From positions 1 through 64,000 of the forward strand of contig DATMZR010000031.1 in NCBI GenBank assembly GCA_035573435.1: a DNA stretch of 64,000 nt. Reading direction: 5' to 3'. The position numbers and the translations under genes are program-made. The notes under the pieces are model-generated. The model ran no database searches and had not been told where the DNA came from. It saw nothing but the letters and a program-made list of their open reading frames with translations. Positions 8,417 to 15,360 of this stretch are shown one piece after another. Origin of the DNA: Solirubrobacterales bacterium. Lineage in GTDB: Bacteria; Actinomycetota; Thermoleophilia; Solirubrobacterales; 70-9. The first letter of the stretch is position 1; each line of letters begins with the position of its first letter.

Positions 8417-8434
8417 TTCACAGAACTTTCACAG
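8417..8434. promoter_or_regulatory. Pho-box-like direct repeat upstream of the response regulator
   Basis: The plus strand reads TTCACAGAACTTTCACAG, a perfect 7-bp repeat TTCACAG spaced 4 bp (period 11). Read toward the regulator it is CTGTGAA-N4-CTGTGAA, which has the geometry of the E. coli Pho box. It lies 20 bases upstream of the leader ribosome-binding site, where it would overlap the promoter. It matches the repeat before pstS at 13 of 18 positions, but in the opposite orientation relative to transcription. Autoregulation of the regulator is the simplest reading. Confidence 0.55.
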
Positions 8435-8512
8435 GCCGCTTCTCCGAATCTTTACCTGCCCTTGGGGCAGCGCCACGAGACTGCCGCGCAGCGAGAAGTC
8501 CTCTCTCGTGCG

Positions 8513-8548
8513 GCGCGCGACTCTCACTCCCTGCCCCGAGTCGCGCGC
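8513..8548 (-). terminator. Hairpin downstream of uppP
   Basis: Arms GCGCGCGACTC (8513-8523) and GAGTCGCGCGC (8538-8548) are perfect 11-bp reverse complements around a 14-base loop. The hairpin begins about 20 bases after the uppP stop and stands before the regulator's promoter region. There is no T-tract, which is common in high-GC actinobacterial terminators. Insulation of uppP from the pho genes is the likely role. Confidence 0.6.
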
Positions 8549-8568
8549 CTTCTCATTGACGAAAGCCG

Positions 8569-9411
8569 TCAGAACGTTGGGTCGCGGACGCCGCTGGCGA
8601 TCAGCCCAAGCAACACGATCCCCAGCAGCACGCGATAGGCAACGAAGACGTCGTAGCTTCGCCGGCGTACGTAGGCGATCAGGCCGGCGATCGCCAGGTA
8701 GCCGGAGATGGCGGCGGCGAGCGTGCCCACGATCATCGGGCCGACGACGCCCTCGGGGAGCCCCTCAGAGGCCACCTCGAGCGCCTTGTAGGCAACCGCG
8801 CCGGCGGTCACCGGGGCGAGCAGCAGGAACGAGACGCGCGCAGCCGAGTCGCGGTCGAGCCCCAGGAAGCGGCCGGCCGTGATCGTGATCCCCGAGCGCG
8901 AGACGCCGGGCGCCAGCGACAGCACTTGGGCCAGGCCGATGTAGAGGCCCTGCCGGGGCGAGACCTCATCGAGGCCCTGCTGCTGCGGGCGGCGATCCGC
9001 ATACCCGAGCAAGAGGCCGAAGAAGATGATCAGGATCGCGATCTGCCACGGATCGCCAAGGTGGTCCTCGATGAAGCTCTCGCCAAGCCCACCGGCGATC
9101 ACCGCCGGAACGGTGCCCACCACGATCGCCCAGGCCAGGCGCTCCTCAGGCCCCGCGATCGCCCGCCTTCGCAGCGACCCCCACAAGGCACGAAGGAGAC
9201 GCGCGATGTCGGCCCTGAAGTAGACCAGGACCGCGGCCAGCGTCCCCGCATGGAGTGCTACGTCGAAGGTCTTGTTGAACGACTCGTTGTCCTGGAGGAA
9301 GTGGTAGTCCTGAAGCCAGGGAACGAGAATCAGATGACCGGAGGATGAGATCGGCAGGAACTCGGTGAGTCCCTGGACGATCCCGAGCAGGAGCGCCTCG
9401 AGCTCGGACAT
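8569..9411 (-). CDS. uppP: Undecaprenyl-diphosphatase UppP/BacA
   Basis: This 280-residue polytopic membrane enzyme dephosphorylates undecaprenyl diphosphate so that the lipid carrier can be reused in cell-wall synthesis. The two inverted-repeat signatures are clear: 'GIVQGLTEFLPISSSGHLIL' at about 10-29, with the catalytic Glu and the SSSGH loop, and 'LAPGVSRSGITITAGRFLG' near 175, with the conserved Ser and Arg. About seven to eight hydrophobic segments are visible, and the length is typical of the family. It appears to be a single-gene unit bounded by a divergent small membrane gene upstream and a hairpin downstream. In some actinobacteria it confers bacitracin tolerance. Confidence 0.94.
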   Translation of the reverse strand: MSELEALLLGIVQGLTEFLPISSSGHLILVPWLQDYHFLQDNESFNKTFDVALHAGTLAAVLVYFRADIARLLRALWGSLRRRAIAGPEERLAWAIVVGTVPAVIAGGLGESFIEDHLGDPWQIAILIIFFGLLLGYADRRPQQQGLDEVSPRQGLYIGLAQVLSLAPGVSRSGITITAGRFLGLDRDSAARVSFLLLAPVTAGAVAYKALEVASEGLPEGVVGPMIVGTLAAAISGYLAIAGLIAYVRRRSYDVFVAYRVLLGIVLLGLIASGVRDPTF

Positions 9412-9496
9412 TGGCGCGGCATGCTAGAGCGACGAGGTAAAAGGCGCGATGGGCGGGCAACGGGAGCGCGGTGCGTGTGGCTATAGAGTTCGTCTC

Positions 9497-9751
9497 GTGA
9501 GCACCGCCCGGCTGATCCGCTTGGCCGTATTCGCCGCCGCGGCCCTGGCGTGGGTGCTCGCTCTGGCCCCCGCGGCACTGGCCGGCGACGGCGTCGGCCT
9601 TTGGGGGCGCACCGATGACAAGGTGATCACCTTCTTCGCCTTCGCGGTGATGGCCTTCTTCGCCATCCTGGTCACCGTCCTCTCCCTGATCCAGATTCGG
9701 ATGGAGAGCCGGAAGGAGCGCCTGCGCCGGGAGCTGGACCGGCTTCAGTAA
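9497..9751 (+). CDS. Small membrane protein of unknown function
   Basis: This is an 84-residue protein starting with GTG at 9497; the frame can be extended upstream to 9449, but without recognisable signal. It has an N-terminal signal-like hydrophobic segment 'LAVFAAAALAWVLALAPAAL' ending in Ala-Leu-Ala-Gly, a short polar stretch with Trp and Asp, a second membrane helix 'ITFFAFAVMAFFAILVTVLS', and a highly charged C-terminal tail (Arg/Glu-rich, 'RMESRKERLRRELDRLQ'). The topology suggests a cleaved signal and a single membrane anchor with a cytoplasmic charged tail. I do not recognise a family. It is divergent from uppP, and a repeat element follows. Confidence 0.6.
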   Translation: MSTARLIRLAVFAAAALAWVLALAPAALAGDGVGLWGRTDDKVITFFAFAVMAFFAILVTVLSLIQIRMESRKERLRRELDRLQ

Positions 9752-9754
9752 TAA

Positions 9755-9870
9755 ATCCGGCGGAATAACTCCGACGGAAGCCTCCGCTTTGCGTACGTTT
9801 CCCCCGGGCTAGGGTTCCAGCCTTACCCGGCAGGCCCACACGCAGTTACCGGAACTTCGTCCCTAGCGCC
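9755..9870. repeat. REP-like intergenic repeat, copy A
   Basis: The spacer between the small membrane gene and the crotonase contains 'cttacccggcaggcccacac' followed by 'gcagttaccggaacttcgtc' and 'cctagc' (9823-9867). This matches 54831-54870, with 'gacccggcaggtccacac' and 'gcagctaccgcgacttcgtc', and in reverse orientation 54190-54240. Its 5' part has a Tyr-codon-like 'aatccggcggaataactccg', also echoed in the other copies. It is the most diverged copy, because its central hairpin is partly broken. Confidence 0.55.
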
Positions 9871-9888
9871 AGCGCATAGCATCCGGGC

Positions 9889-10680
9889 ATGCCGAAGGTT
9901 CGCTACGAGAGAGTTGGGGCCGCCGCGGTTCTGACAATCGACCGACGGGAGCGGCGAAATGCGGTGGACGTCGAGACCGCTGCGTTGCTGCTCGACGGCT
10001 TCCGCGAGTTCGAGGGCGACGACAGTGCCCGGGCGCTCGTGCTCACCGGCGATGGACCGGAGGCGTTCTGCGCCGGCGCCGACCTGAAGGCAATGGCGGA
10101 GGCCGGCGCCGACCTGAGCTCGGACGTCCTGGACTCCGTGGCCGGGAGGCCCGAGGGACCCATGGGGTTCACGCGCCTCATCGCGTCGAAGCCGACCCTC
10201 GCGGCGATCTCGGGCTGGTGCCTGGCCGGGGGGCTCGAGCTGGCGCTCTGGTGCGATCTACGAATCGCCACCGAGAGCGCCCGCCTGGGCTTCACCGAGC
10301 GACGCTTCGGCGTTCCCCTGATCGACGGAGGAACTCAGCGGCTGCCCTTGGTGGTCGGAATGGGCAGGGCGCTCGAGATGATCCTCACGGGCCGTGTGCT
10401 CGACGCTGCCGAAGCCCTCGACTGGGGACTCCTGAACGAGGTCGTCGCCGAAGGGACGCACCTCGAGCGGGCGCTGGAGATCGCCGACGGGCTCGCCGCC
10501 TTTCCCCAGCCGACGATGCTCTCGGACCGCCGGGCGGCGATCGAAGGCGCCGGCCTGCCGCTCGGCGACGGCCTCGCTCTCGAGGCCGAGTTGGGGCGGG
10601 CGTCGGTGGAGACTGGCCTCCGCGGCGCGGCCCGCTTCGCGGCCGGCGAGGGCAGGGGCGCTCAGGGCGCGGGCGTGTAG
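9889..10680 (+). CDS. Enoyl-CoA hydratase/isomerase (crotonase) family protein
   Basis: This 263-residue crotonase has the oxyanion-hole loops 'FCAGADLKAMAEAG' near residues 62-75 and 'SGWCLAGGLELALWCDLRIA' near 107-126. The region 'GFTERRFGVPLIDGGTQRLP' follows, where hydratases carry their second catalytic Glu two residues after the Pro; here it reads Leu-Ile-Asp, so an acid is present but shifted. It could hydrate enoyl-CoA or perform another acyl-CoA reaction. No other fatty-acid genes adjoin it, but a second crotonase lies 1 kb downstream on the same strand. ATG start at 9889 after the repeat-containing spacer. Confidence 0.85.
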   Translation: MPKVRYERVGAAAVLTIDRRERRNAVDVETAALLLDGFREFEGDDSARALVLTGDGPEAFCAGADLKAMAEAGADLSSDVLDSVAGRPEGPMGFTRLIASKPTLAAISGWCLAGGLELALWCDLRIATESARLGFTERRFGVPLIDGGTQRLPLVVGMGRALEMILTGRVLDAAEALDWGLLNEVVAEGTHLERALEIADGLAAFPQPTMLSDRRAAIEGAGLPLGDGLALEAELGRASVETGLRGAARFAAGEGRGAQGAGV

Positions 10681-10702
10681 GGGACCGCTTCTCGGGCCTG
10701 AT

Positions 10703-11566
10703 TCAGCTCTGTGGCAACCGGAACTCGGTCAGCAGCCGCTTCTCCGTCTCGCCCTCGATCGTGGCCAATACCTCGACATGTCCCTCGAGCGGCGTGCCGC
10801 GCAGCTTGGTCGCCAGGAGGTCGTCGACCTGGAAGATGCCGGCCGAGTTGTTCATCCTGATCTCCACTTTCACCGCGCGCTCGGTCCCAGCCTCAATCGC
10901 CACTTCGTCGATCGCCGCCGCGGACAAGGCGTGGATGCCGAGCCGACCCGACTCGACGGGCACGCGGGAGCGCCCATGGGCCATGTCGAGCGCGTCGGCA
11001 ACCCGCACCACCCCCGCCTCCAGCGTGTACGGCTCGCCTCGGCGCCGGTGGCCGATGATCGCGCCCAGCGCCTCGGAGACGACCACCGTGCGCTCAGGCT
11101 CGTCGTAGACCTCCTCCAGAAGCTGCCTCAGCTTGGGCTCAGCGAGGAACAGGCTGTAGGCCTCGTGGTCCGTGCGATGGATGGACATGCCGACGTCGTG
11201 CAACAAGGCCCCGGCGGCGACCACGACCTCGCCGTCGCGGCGCCCCATCCCGTGGTCGGTGACCATTGCCGGCTCAACGCCGGCCTTGACCAGGAGACGC
11301 AGCAGACGGAGCCCGATGTTGAGCACGATCTGAACGTGGACCCAGGAGTGGTCGGACATCCCGCGCCGCTCGGAGGTCACCTGGGCCATATGCCACCAAG
11401 CGCGCAGCTCCGTGTCCGCGTTGACCCCGTCGAGCAACGCTTCGAGCCTGCGGTTTCCGCGCGTTGGGACGCGGACCCGGGCCTGTTCGATCGCCTCCCG
11501 CGGCGACGTGCCCCGCTCGTCGGGGCCGGAGGCCGTCTCGGCTTCCGTGACGCGTTCGGCGGTCAC
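10703..11566 (-). CDS. HD-domain phosphohydrolase-like protein
   Basis: This 287-residue cytoplasmic protein has an HD core: 'DHSWVHVQIVLNIGLRLLRL' supplies the first His, 'VAAGALLHDVGMSIHRTDHE' the HD pair and downstream His, 'AIIGHRRR' another metal-type His, and 'VRVADALDMAHGRSR' the final Asp. The C-terminal part, 'VKVEIRMNNSAGIFQVDDLL', resembles a small beta domain found in HD proteins annotated as phosphohydrolases. The substrate is unknown. It is transcribed against the flanking crotonases and separated from each by fewer than 100 bases. A nucleotide or cyclic-dinucleotide substrate is possible but cannot be decided from the sequence. Confidence 0.75.
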   Translation of the reverse strand: MTAERVTEAETASGPDERGTSPREAIEQARVRVPTRGNRRLEALLDGVNADTELRAWWHMAQVTSERRGMSDHSWVHVQIVLNIGLRLLRLLVKAGVEPAMVTDHGMGRRDGEVVVAAGALLHDVGMSIHRTDHEAYSLFLAEPKLRQLLEEVYDEPERTVVVSEALGAIIGHRRRGEPYTLEAGVVRVADALDMAHGRSRVPVESGRLGIHALSAAAIDEVAIEAGTERAVKVEIRMNNSAGIFQVDDLLATKLRGTPLEGHVEVLATIEGETEKRLLTEFRLPQS

Positions 11567-11656
11567 GGGCGGAGTGTGTCAGGCGGGGAGGCGCCCCCAA
11601 ATGGGGGTGCCCCTACCGCCGGGCCAGCCGGACGACCTCGCGGATAGCATCCCCCC

Positions 11657-12397
11657 GTGGCCGGGCTGCTTTCGATCGAGCGTCATCGGGAGGTTGCGCT
11701 CGTGACGCTCCGCCGCCCCGAGCGGCGAAATGCCCTGTCGATCGAACTGCGGCTCGAGCTCGCCGACGCCTTCGGCCGCCTGTCCGGCGACGCTGACGTC
11801 GGCTGCGTGGTGCTCACGGGAGCCGGCGCAGCATTCTGCTCCGGGATGGACACCACGCAGTTCGGCGGCGACCTGGAGCACCGCGAGCGGCTCGTCGAAA
11901 CCAGCACGATCGCCTTCGAGGCGGTTGGTGGCTGCCGTCGCCCGATCGTCGCCGCGGTCAACGGCCCGGCGATCGCCGGGGGATTCGCGCTGGCGCTGCT
12001 CTGTGACCTGCGGATCGCGTCCACCGCGGCAACGTTCGGCTACCCCGAGCTGCCACGAGGCATCCCTCCGAGCTACGCGGCAGCGCGGGCCGTGCTCCCG
12101 GCAACCGTGGCCCAGGACCTCTGTCTCACCGGACAGGTGGTCAAGGCAGAGAAGGCGCACAAGCTGGGGATCGTCCGCGAAGTCGTGGACGGCGATGTGG
12201 TGGTGCGAGGTCTGGAGCTCGGCCAGCGGATTGCCGACCTGCCGCGCAAGGCCGTGCTGGAGACGAAGCGCCGGACCCTTCTGGAGCGGCGTCATCTGTG
12301 GGGCTTCCTGTTCGAGGACGAACAGCGCGTGTTCCGCCGTGCCCTCCTTGGGCCCGATGCGGCCCCCAGCTCCAAGGAGAACGGCGAAGCCGCCTGA
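11657..12397 (+). CDS. Enoyl-CoA hydratase/isomerase (crotonase) family protein, second
   Basis: This 246-residue crotonase starts with GTG at 11657. Oxyanion loops: 'AAFCSGMDTTQFGGD' near 60-74 and 'NGPAIAGGFALALLCDLRIA' near 102-121. The stretch 'FGYPELPRGIPPSYAAARAV' replaces the usual Gly-Gly-Thr-Gln segment with Ser-Tyr-Ala-Ala, and the first catalytic Glu position is Phe-Ala rather than Leu-Glu. It is therefore unlikely to be a classical hydratase; an isomerase or lyase activity is more plausible. It shares only the fold with the crotonase at 9889. The C-terminus contains a helical, Arg-rich trimerisation region. Confidence 0.82.
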   Translation: MAGLLSIERHREVALVTLRRPERRNALSIELRLELADAFGRLSGDADVGCVVLTGAGAAFCSGMDTTQFGGDLEHRERLVETSTIAFEAVGGCRRPIVAAVNGPAIAGGFALALLCDLRIASTAATFGYPELPRGIPPSYAAARAVLPATVAQDLCLTGQVVKAEKAHKLGIVREVVDGDVVVRGLELGQRIADLPRKAVLETKRRTLLERRHLWGFLFEDEQRVFRRALLGPDAAPSSKENGEAA

Positions 12398-12401
12398 TCC
12401 C

Positions 12402-13118
12402 CTACGCGATCGGCGACACCGCCTCGAGTATGTAGGGCCAGACGTAGACCTCCCAAAGGGCTGCCAGCACCAGCGTGGGAATCGCGACGGCCACGGTCGC
12501 CACGGTGGCTGCCAGCAGATCGCCCCACTCTGCCCGGCGGCTGGCGATCGTCCAAGCCGCAAGCGGCAGGAACAGGGCGGTCAGCTCGGCAAGCGCGTGC
12601 GGCAGCACCGTCAGCATCAGGACCGCCGGGGAGATGTCCAGCTGGTGGGCGAGCGTCGAGCCGGTGAGTCCCAGGGCATAGGCCTGCGTCACCAGCGAGA
12701 AGCATGTGACCGCGATCACCCACGCGAACGCCACGGGCTGTGCTTTCACGTGGATCCAGCGCCAGGCGCCGGTGCGCTGCTCGGCGGCCACGGGGAGCGA
12801 CGCGCCGGCGATGAAGCCCGCCACGCACGCAAAGCCATGGAGCGCCAGGACCAGCGAGTTGCCGAACAGGAGCGGGAGCACGCTGGCAGCAGTGGGCGAC
12901 TCGGTGATGCCCGGTATCGCGAGCGGCGTCGGGTCGGGCCGAGCCACAGTCGAGATGACCCAGACCACACAGAGCAGAGCGATGGCGACCGCGAGGCCGC
13001 CACCCACCCAGCTCCGTAGCACCGGCCACGGCTCCTGGTTCCAGCGCGCCAACGTCCCCCGCGTCTGGCGAGCTCCGTGAACGAGCACATACTGGTTTGC
13101 GTCCACTGCCTGGGACAT
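12402..13118 (-). CDS. SpoIIM-like (stage II sporulation protein M family) membrane protein
   Basis: This 238-residue integral membrane protein has five or six hydrophobic segments. The family features are 'LFGNSLVLALHGFACVAGFI', in which an Asn in the first helix is followed by a His-Gly, and 'LTVLPHALAELTALFLPLAA', the conserved Pro-His-Ala-x-Glu motif of SpoIIM/DUF95 proteins. In Bacillus, SpoIIM is part of the engulfment DMP complex, but the family is widespread in non-sporulating bacteria, often with unknown function. There is no sign of other sporulation genes here. It is convergent with the crotonase, and the two stops are only five bases apart. Confidence 0.75.
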   Translation of the reverse strand: MSQAVDANQYVLVHGARQTRGTLARWNQEPWPVLRSWVGGGLAVAIALLCVVWVISTVARPDPTPLAIPGITESPTAASVLPLLFGNSLVLALHGFACVAGFIAGASLPVAAEQRTGAWRWIHVKAQPVAFAWVIAVTCFSLVTQAYALGLTGSTLAHQLDISPAVLMLTVLPHALAELTALFLPLAAWTIASRRAEWGDLLAATVATVAVAIPTLVLAALWEVYVWPYILEAVSPIA

Positions 13119-13174
13119 CGGCAGAGGAGGACGGTGGGCTTAACGCACCGGGGGCTGGCGGAGGGTGGCTTCCC

Positions 13175-13747
13175 TCAACCGCACGTCGGCCAGGCGCCCG
13201 AGCCACTGCGCGCATACAGCATCGCGGCGCGATAATCCTGCTCGGCCTCCGAGGCGGCGGCCGGGTCACCGGACCCGCCGACCGAGGCCCAGGTGCTGTA
13301 GTCGAACTGGTATTTGCCGTGGTAGGCCCCATCTGCCGAGACCGCGGTGGGGTCGCCACCGGACTCGCACGCGGCGATCGCGCTCAACGTGGCGCTGGAG
13401 GCACCAGCCGCCTCGGGAGTGGGAAATCCCTCGGCGGAAACCGGCTCCAAACCGGCCGGGCCGGCCTCCCGGTTCGACTCGGCGGAGCGGGCTTCGGCCC
13501 TTGCGGCCTGGCGACGAGCAATCGCGACCGCTCTGTCGAAACGGTCGCCGGGCTTGTCGAGGAAGGCTAGTTTGGCCTGATCGCCGTGCCGATGGTGCAA
13601 CCGCGATACTCCCGAACTCGATGCCGGCGCTCCGTGCCGCTGCTTGGCGGCAGGCTGCGCAGGAGCGCCGACTGCTTGTGTGGCGACGCACAGGGCGAGC
13701 CCCAGGGCGCTCGCGGCGGCGATCAATTTTCGTCTTCCGGCGGACAC
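13175..13747 (-). CDS. Secreted Rpf-like transglycosylase
   Basis: This secreted protein of about 190 residues has a C-terminal resuscitation-promoting-factor-type transglycosylase domain. The GTG start at 13747 is preceded by GGAGGTGG with good spacing, and the product begins with a signal peptide, 'LIAAASALGLALCVATQAVG'. The domain, near residues 115-190, shows the catalytic Glu in 'AIAACESGGDPTAVS', the Rpf signature 'YHGKYQFDYSTWASVGGSGD' and a final 'GAWPTCG'; the two Cys would form the conserved disulfide. The linker is Ala/Arg/Pro-rich. It should cleave peptidoglycan during growth resumption. A consensus CRP-type site lies 222 bases upstream (13972-13987), in the divergent promoter region. 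Confidence 0.88.
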   Translation of the reverse strand: MSAGRRKLIAAASALGLALCVATQAVGAPAQPAAKQRHGAPASSSGVSRLHHRHGDQAKLAFLDKPGDRFDRAVAIARRQAARAEARSAESNREAGPAGLEPVSAEGFPTPEAAGASSATLSAIAACESGGDPTAVSADGAYHGKYQFDYSTWASVGGSGDPAAASEAEQDYRAAMLYARSGSGAWPTCG

Positions 13748-13968
13748 GGATGAACCACCTCCGTTCGGTGCCGCCCGGCGCCGTTGTGGCACGACCGCGC
13801 GCCGACCGCAAGGCCCAGCGGCGCACGTGGTGCGCCCGCCTTGCTCAGCGCTCCGGTCTAGCCGGGCATCCAAGTCCCCTGGGCGGCCAGGTCAGCGCGC
13901 CGATCGGCGGCGCGTGCCCGAGGGGCCTGTCCGTGAAGGCGGGCAGGGTGGCAAGCGAACACGCGTTT

Positions 13969-13990
13969 GTGTGTGACGAGGGTCACACAC
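13969..13990. promoter_or_regulatory. Perfect CRP/GlxR-type binding site
   Basis: Nine-base arms GTGTGTGAC (13969-13977) and GTCACACAC (13982-13990) surround GAGG. Inside is TGTGA-N6-TCACA, an exact match to the consensus shared by E. coli CRP, Mycobacterium Crp and Corynebacterium GlxR. It lies in the divergent gap between the Rpf-like gene and the lipoate ligase-like gene, 17 bases before the latter's ATG. So close to that start it could repress that gene, and it could activate the Rpf-like gene. A class III nucleotide cyclase is encoded 3 kb away. Confidence 0.7.
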
Positions 13991-14006
13991 GCCACACTTG
14001 ACTCAC

Positions 14007-14768
14007 ATGAATCGTTTACCCCTGAGCGTGGTTCGCCAGGAATTCCCGGACAACCCGGCCTTCGGGACGGCCGTCTCGCGTGCGATCCTCAACCGTGTGG
14101 CCGCAGGCGAGCTGCCCCCGACGCTGCGCCTTCGCCATACGTCGCCGAGCCTCGCTTTCTCGCGCCAGGATCGCGCCAGCCCGGGCTTTGCGGCCGCCGT
14201 CCGCTCCGCGCGCCGGGCGGGATTCGAGCCCGTGCTGCGGCTCGCGGGTGGGCGCGCCGCCGTCTACTGCAAGCAGACCCTGGCGTGCTCATGGGCGGTC
14301 CCCGACCCGCGCCCGGCGTCGCACACCGTGGAGCGCTTCCGGGAGCTGGCCGAGCTGCTCGCGGCCGCGCTACGCCAACTGGGCGTGGACGCCCGGGTGG
14401 GAGAAGTGGCCGGCGAGTACTGCCCCGGGGCCTGGAGCGTCAACGCCGGCGGCCGCACGAAGCTCGTCGGCATTGGCCAGCGGCTGATCGCCGGCGCCGC
14501 CCATCGCGGAGCGGTGCTGGTGGTCGGCGGCAGCGAGCGGATTCGTGACGTGCTCGTGCCCGTCTACGACGCTCTCGGCCTCGAATGGGATCCGGCCACC
14601 GCCGGCAGCGTCGAGGACGAGATCGGCGAGGTCGGCCTGGCGGGCGTCGCCGACGTGATCCTCGCGAGCCTGGGCGAGCGCTACGAGCTCAGCGAGGACG
14701 AGCTCGACAGCGCGACGCTGGAGCTCGCGGGGCGCCTCGAGCCCAACCACAGGGTCGAGGTCCAGTGA
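14007..14768 (+). CDS. Lipoate-protein ligase A-like (BPL/LplA/LipB fold) protein
   Basis: This 253-residue protein has the BPL/LplA/LipB fold. The Arg-x-Ala-Gly-Gly-Arg-Ala-Ala segment (residues near 74-81) corresponds to the LplA 'RRxGGGAV' loop, and 'TKLVGIGQRLIAGAAHRGAV' near 151-170 carries the Lys that contacts the lipoyl-adenylate and the Gly-x-x-Gln pattern. It may transfer lipoyl or octanoyl groups to carrier domains, or another acyl. ATG at 14007 is preferred over an upstream TTG at 13998; the CRP-like palindrome ends just before it. The stop overlaps the GTG of the metallophosphoesterase gene (GTGA). No lipA or 2-oxoacid dehydrogenase genes are present in the window. Confidence 0.75.
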   Translation: MNRLPLSVVRQEFPDNPAFGTAVSRAILNRVAAGELPPTLRLRHTSPSLAFSRQDRASPGFAAAVRSARRAGFEPVLRLAGGRAAVYCKQTLACSWAVPDPRPASHTVERFRELAELLAAALRQLGVDARVGEVAGEYCPGAWSVNAGGRTKLVGIGQRLIAGAAHRGAVLVVGGSERIRDVLVPVYDALGLEWDPATAGSVEDEIGEVGLAGVADVILASLGERYELSEDELDSATLELAGRLEPNHRVEVQ

Positions 14769-15360
14769 GGCTGCTGGCGTTCAGCGACTGCACACCGACC
14801 TCGGTCAGGCGCAGCGTCTCGTCGAGAGGAGCGCTGAGGTGGACGTCGTGGTGGGCGTCGGCGACTTCGCCTCGGTGCACTCGGGCCTGACCGAGACGAT
14901 TGCCGCCCTTCGCGCGATCGAGGCTCCGGCGGTGCTGGTTCCCGGGAACAACGAGACCGAGGACGCTCTGCGCGAGGCCTCTGCGGACTGGGGTCGGGCC
15001 GTGGTCCTGCACGGCGGTGGCACCGAGATCGACGGCGTGGCGTTCTTCGGCCTGGGCGCGGGCGTCCCGGTGACTCCGTGGGATTGGAGCTTCGATCTCA
15101 CCGAGGAGGCGGCCGCCAAGCTGCTCGAGGCATGTCCGGAGGGCTGTGTGCTCGCGGTTCACTCCCCGCCGCGAGGCCACGTCGACGTCAGCAGCGCCGG
15201 CAGGCACCTGGGCAGCGAGGCCGTGCTCCGCGCGATCGAGCGCAGCCGGCCCCGCCTGGCCCTGTGCGGCCACATCCACGAGAGCTGGGGCATGCGATCG
15301 AGGATCGGCCCCACCCCCGTGATCAACCTGGGGCCGGAGGGGATCGTCCTCAACGTCTAA
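14765..15360 (+). CDS. Metallophosphoesterase, frameshifted near its N-terminus
   Basis: This is a calcineurin-like phosphoesterase of about 198 residues if repaired. The intact part runs from 14839 and contains 'VVVGVGDFASVH' (metal motif GD), 'VLVPGNNETEDALRE' (GNxE, in place of GNHD/E), 'LAVHSPPRGHVDV' and 'LALCGHIHESWG' (GHxH). The natural start is the GTG at 14765, overlapping the preceding stop. It reads VRLLAFSD and then breaks frame at 14788-14789, where 'gactgcac' lacks one C. Adding one base restores 'FSDLHTDLGQAQRLVERS', including the family's DxH motif, and runs without a stop into the main frame. This is either an assembly error or a real mutation that disables the metal site. 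A GTG at 14839 would yield a 173-residue truncated form. Confidence 0.82.

Noticed and set aside
12402-13118. Evidence for sporulation from the SpoIIM-like gene
   Set aside because: No other sporulation gene is present, and the family is widespread in non-sporulating bacteria.
13748-13968. A ydaO riboswitch in the Rpf-like gene leader
   Set aside because: Expected from other actinobacteria, but neither 'GGGGGAACC' nor 'CAGCTAACC' core sequences are present. A different structured leader cannot be excluded.
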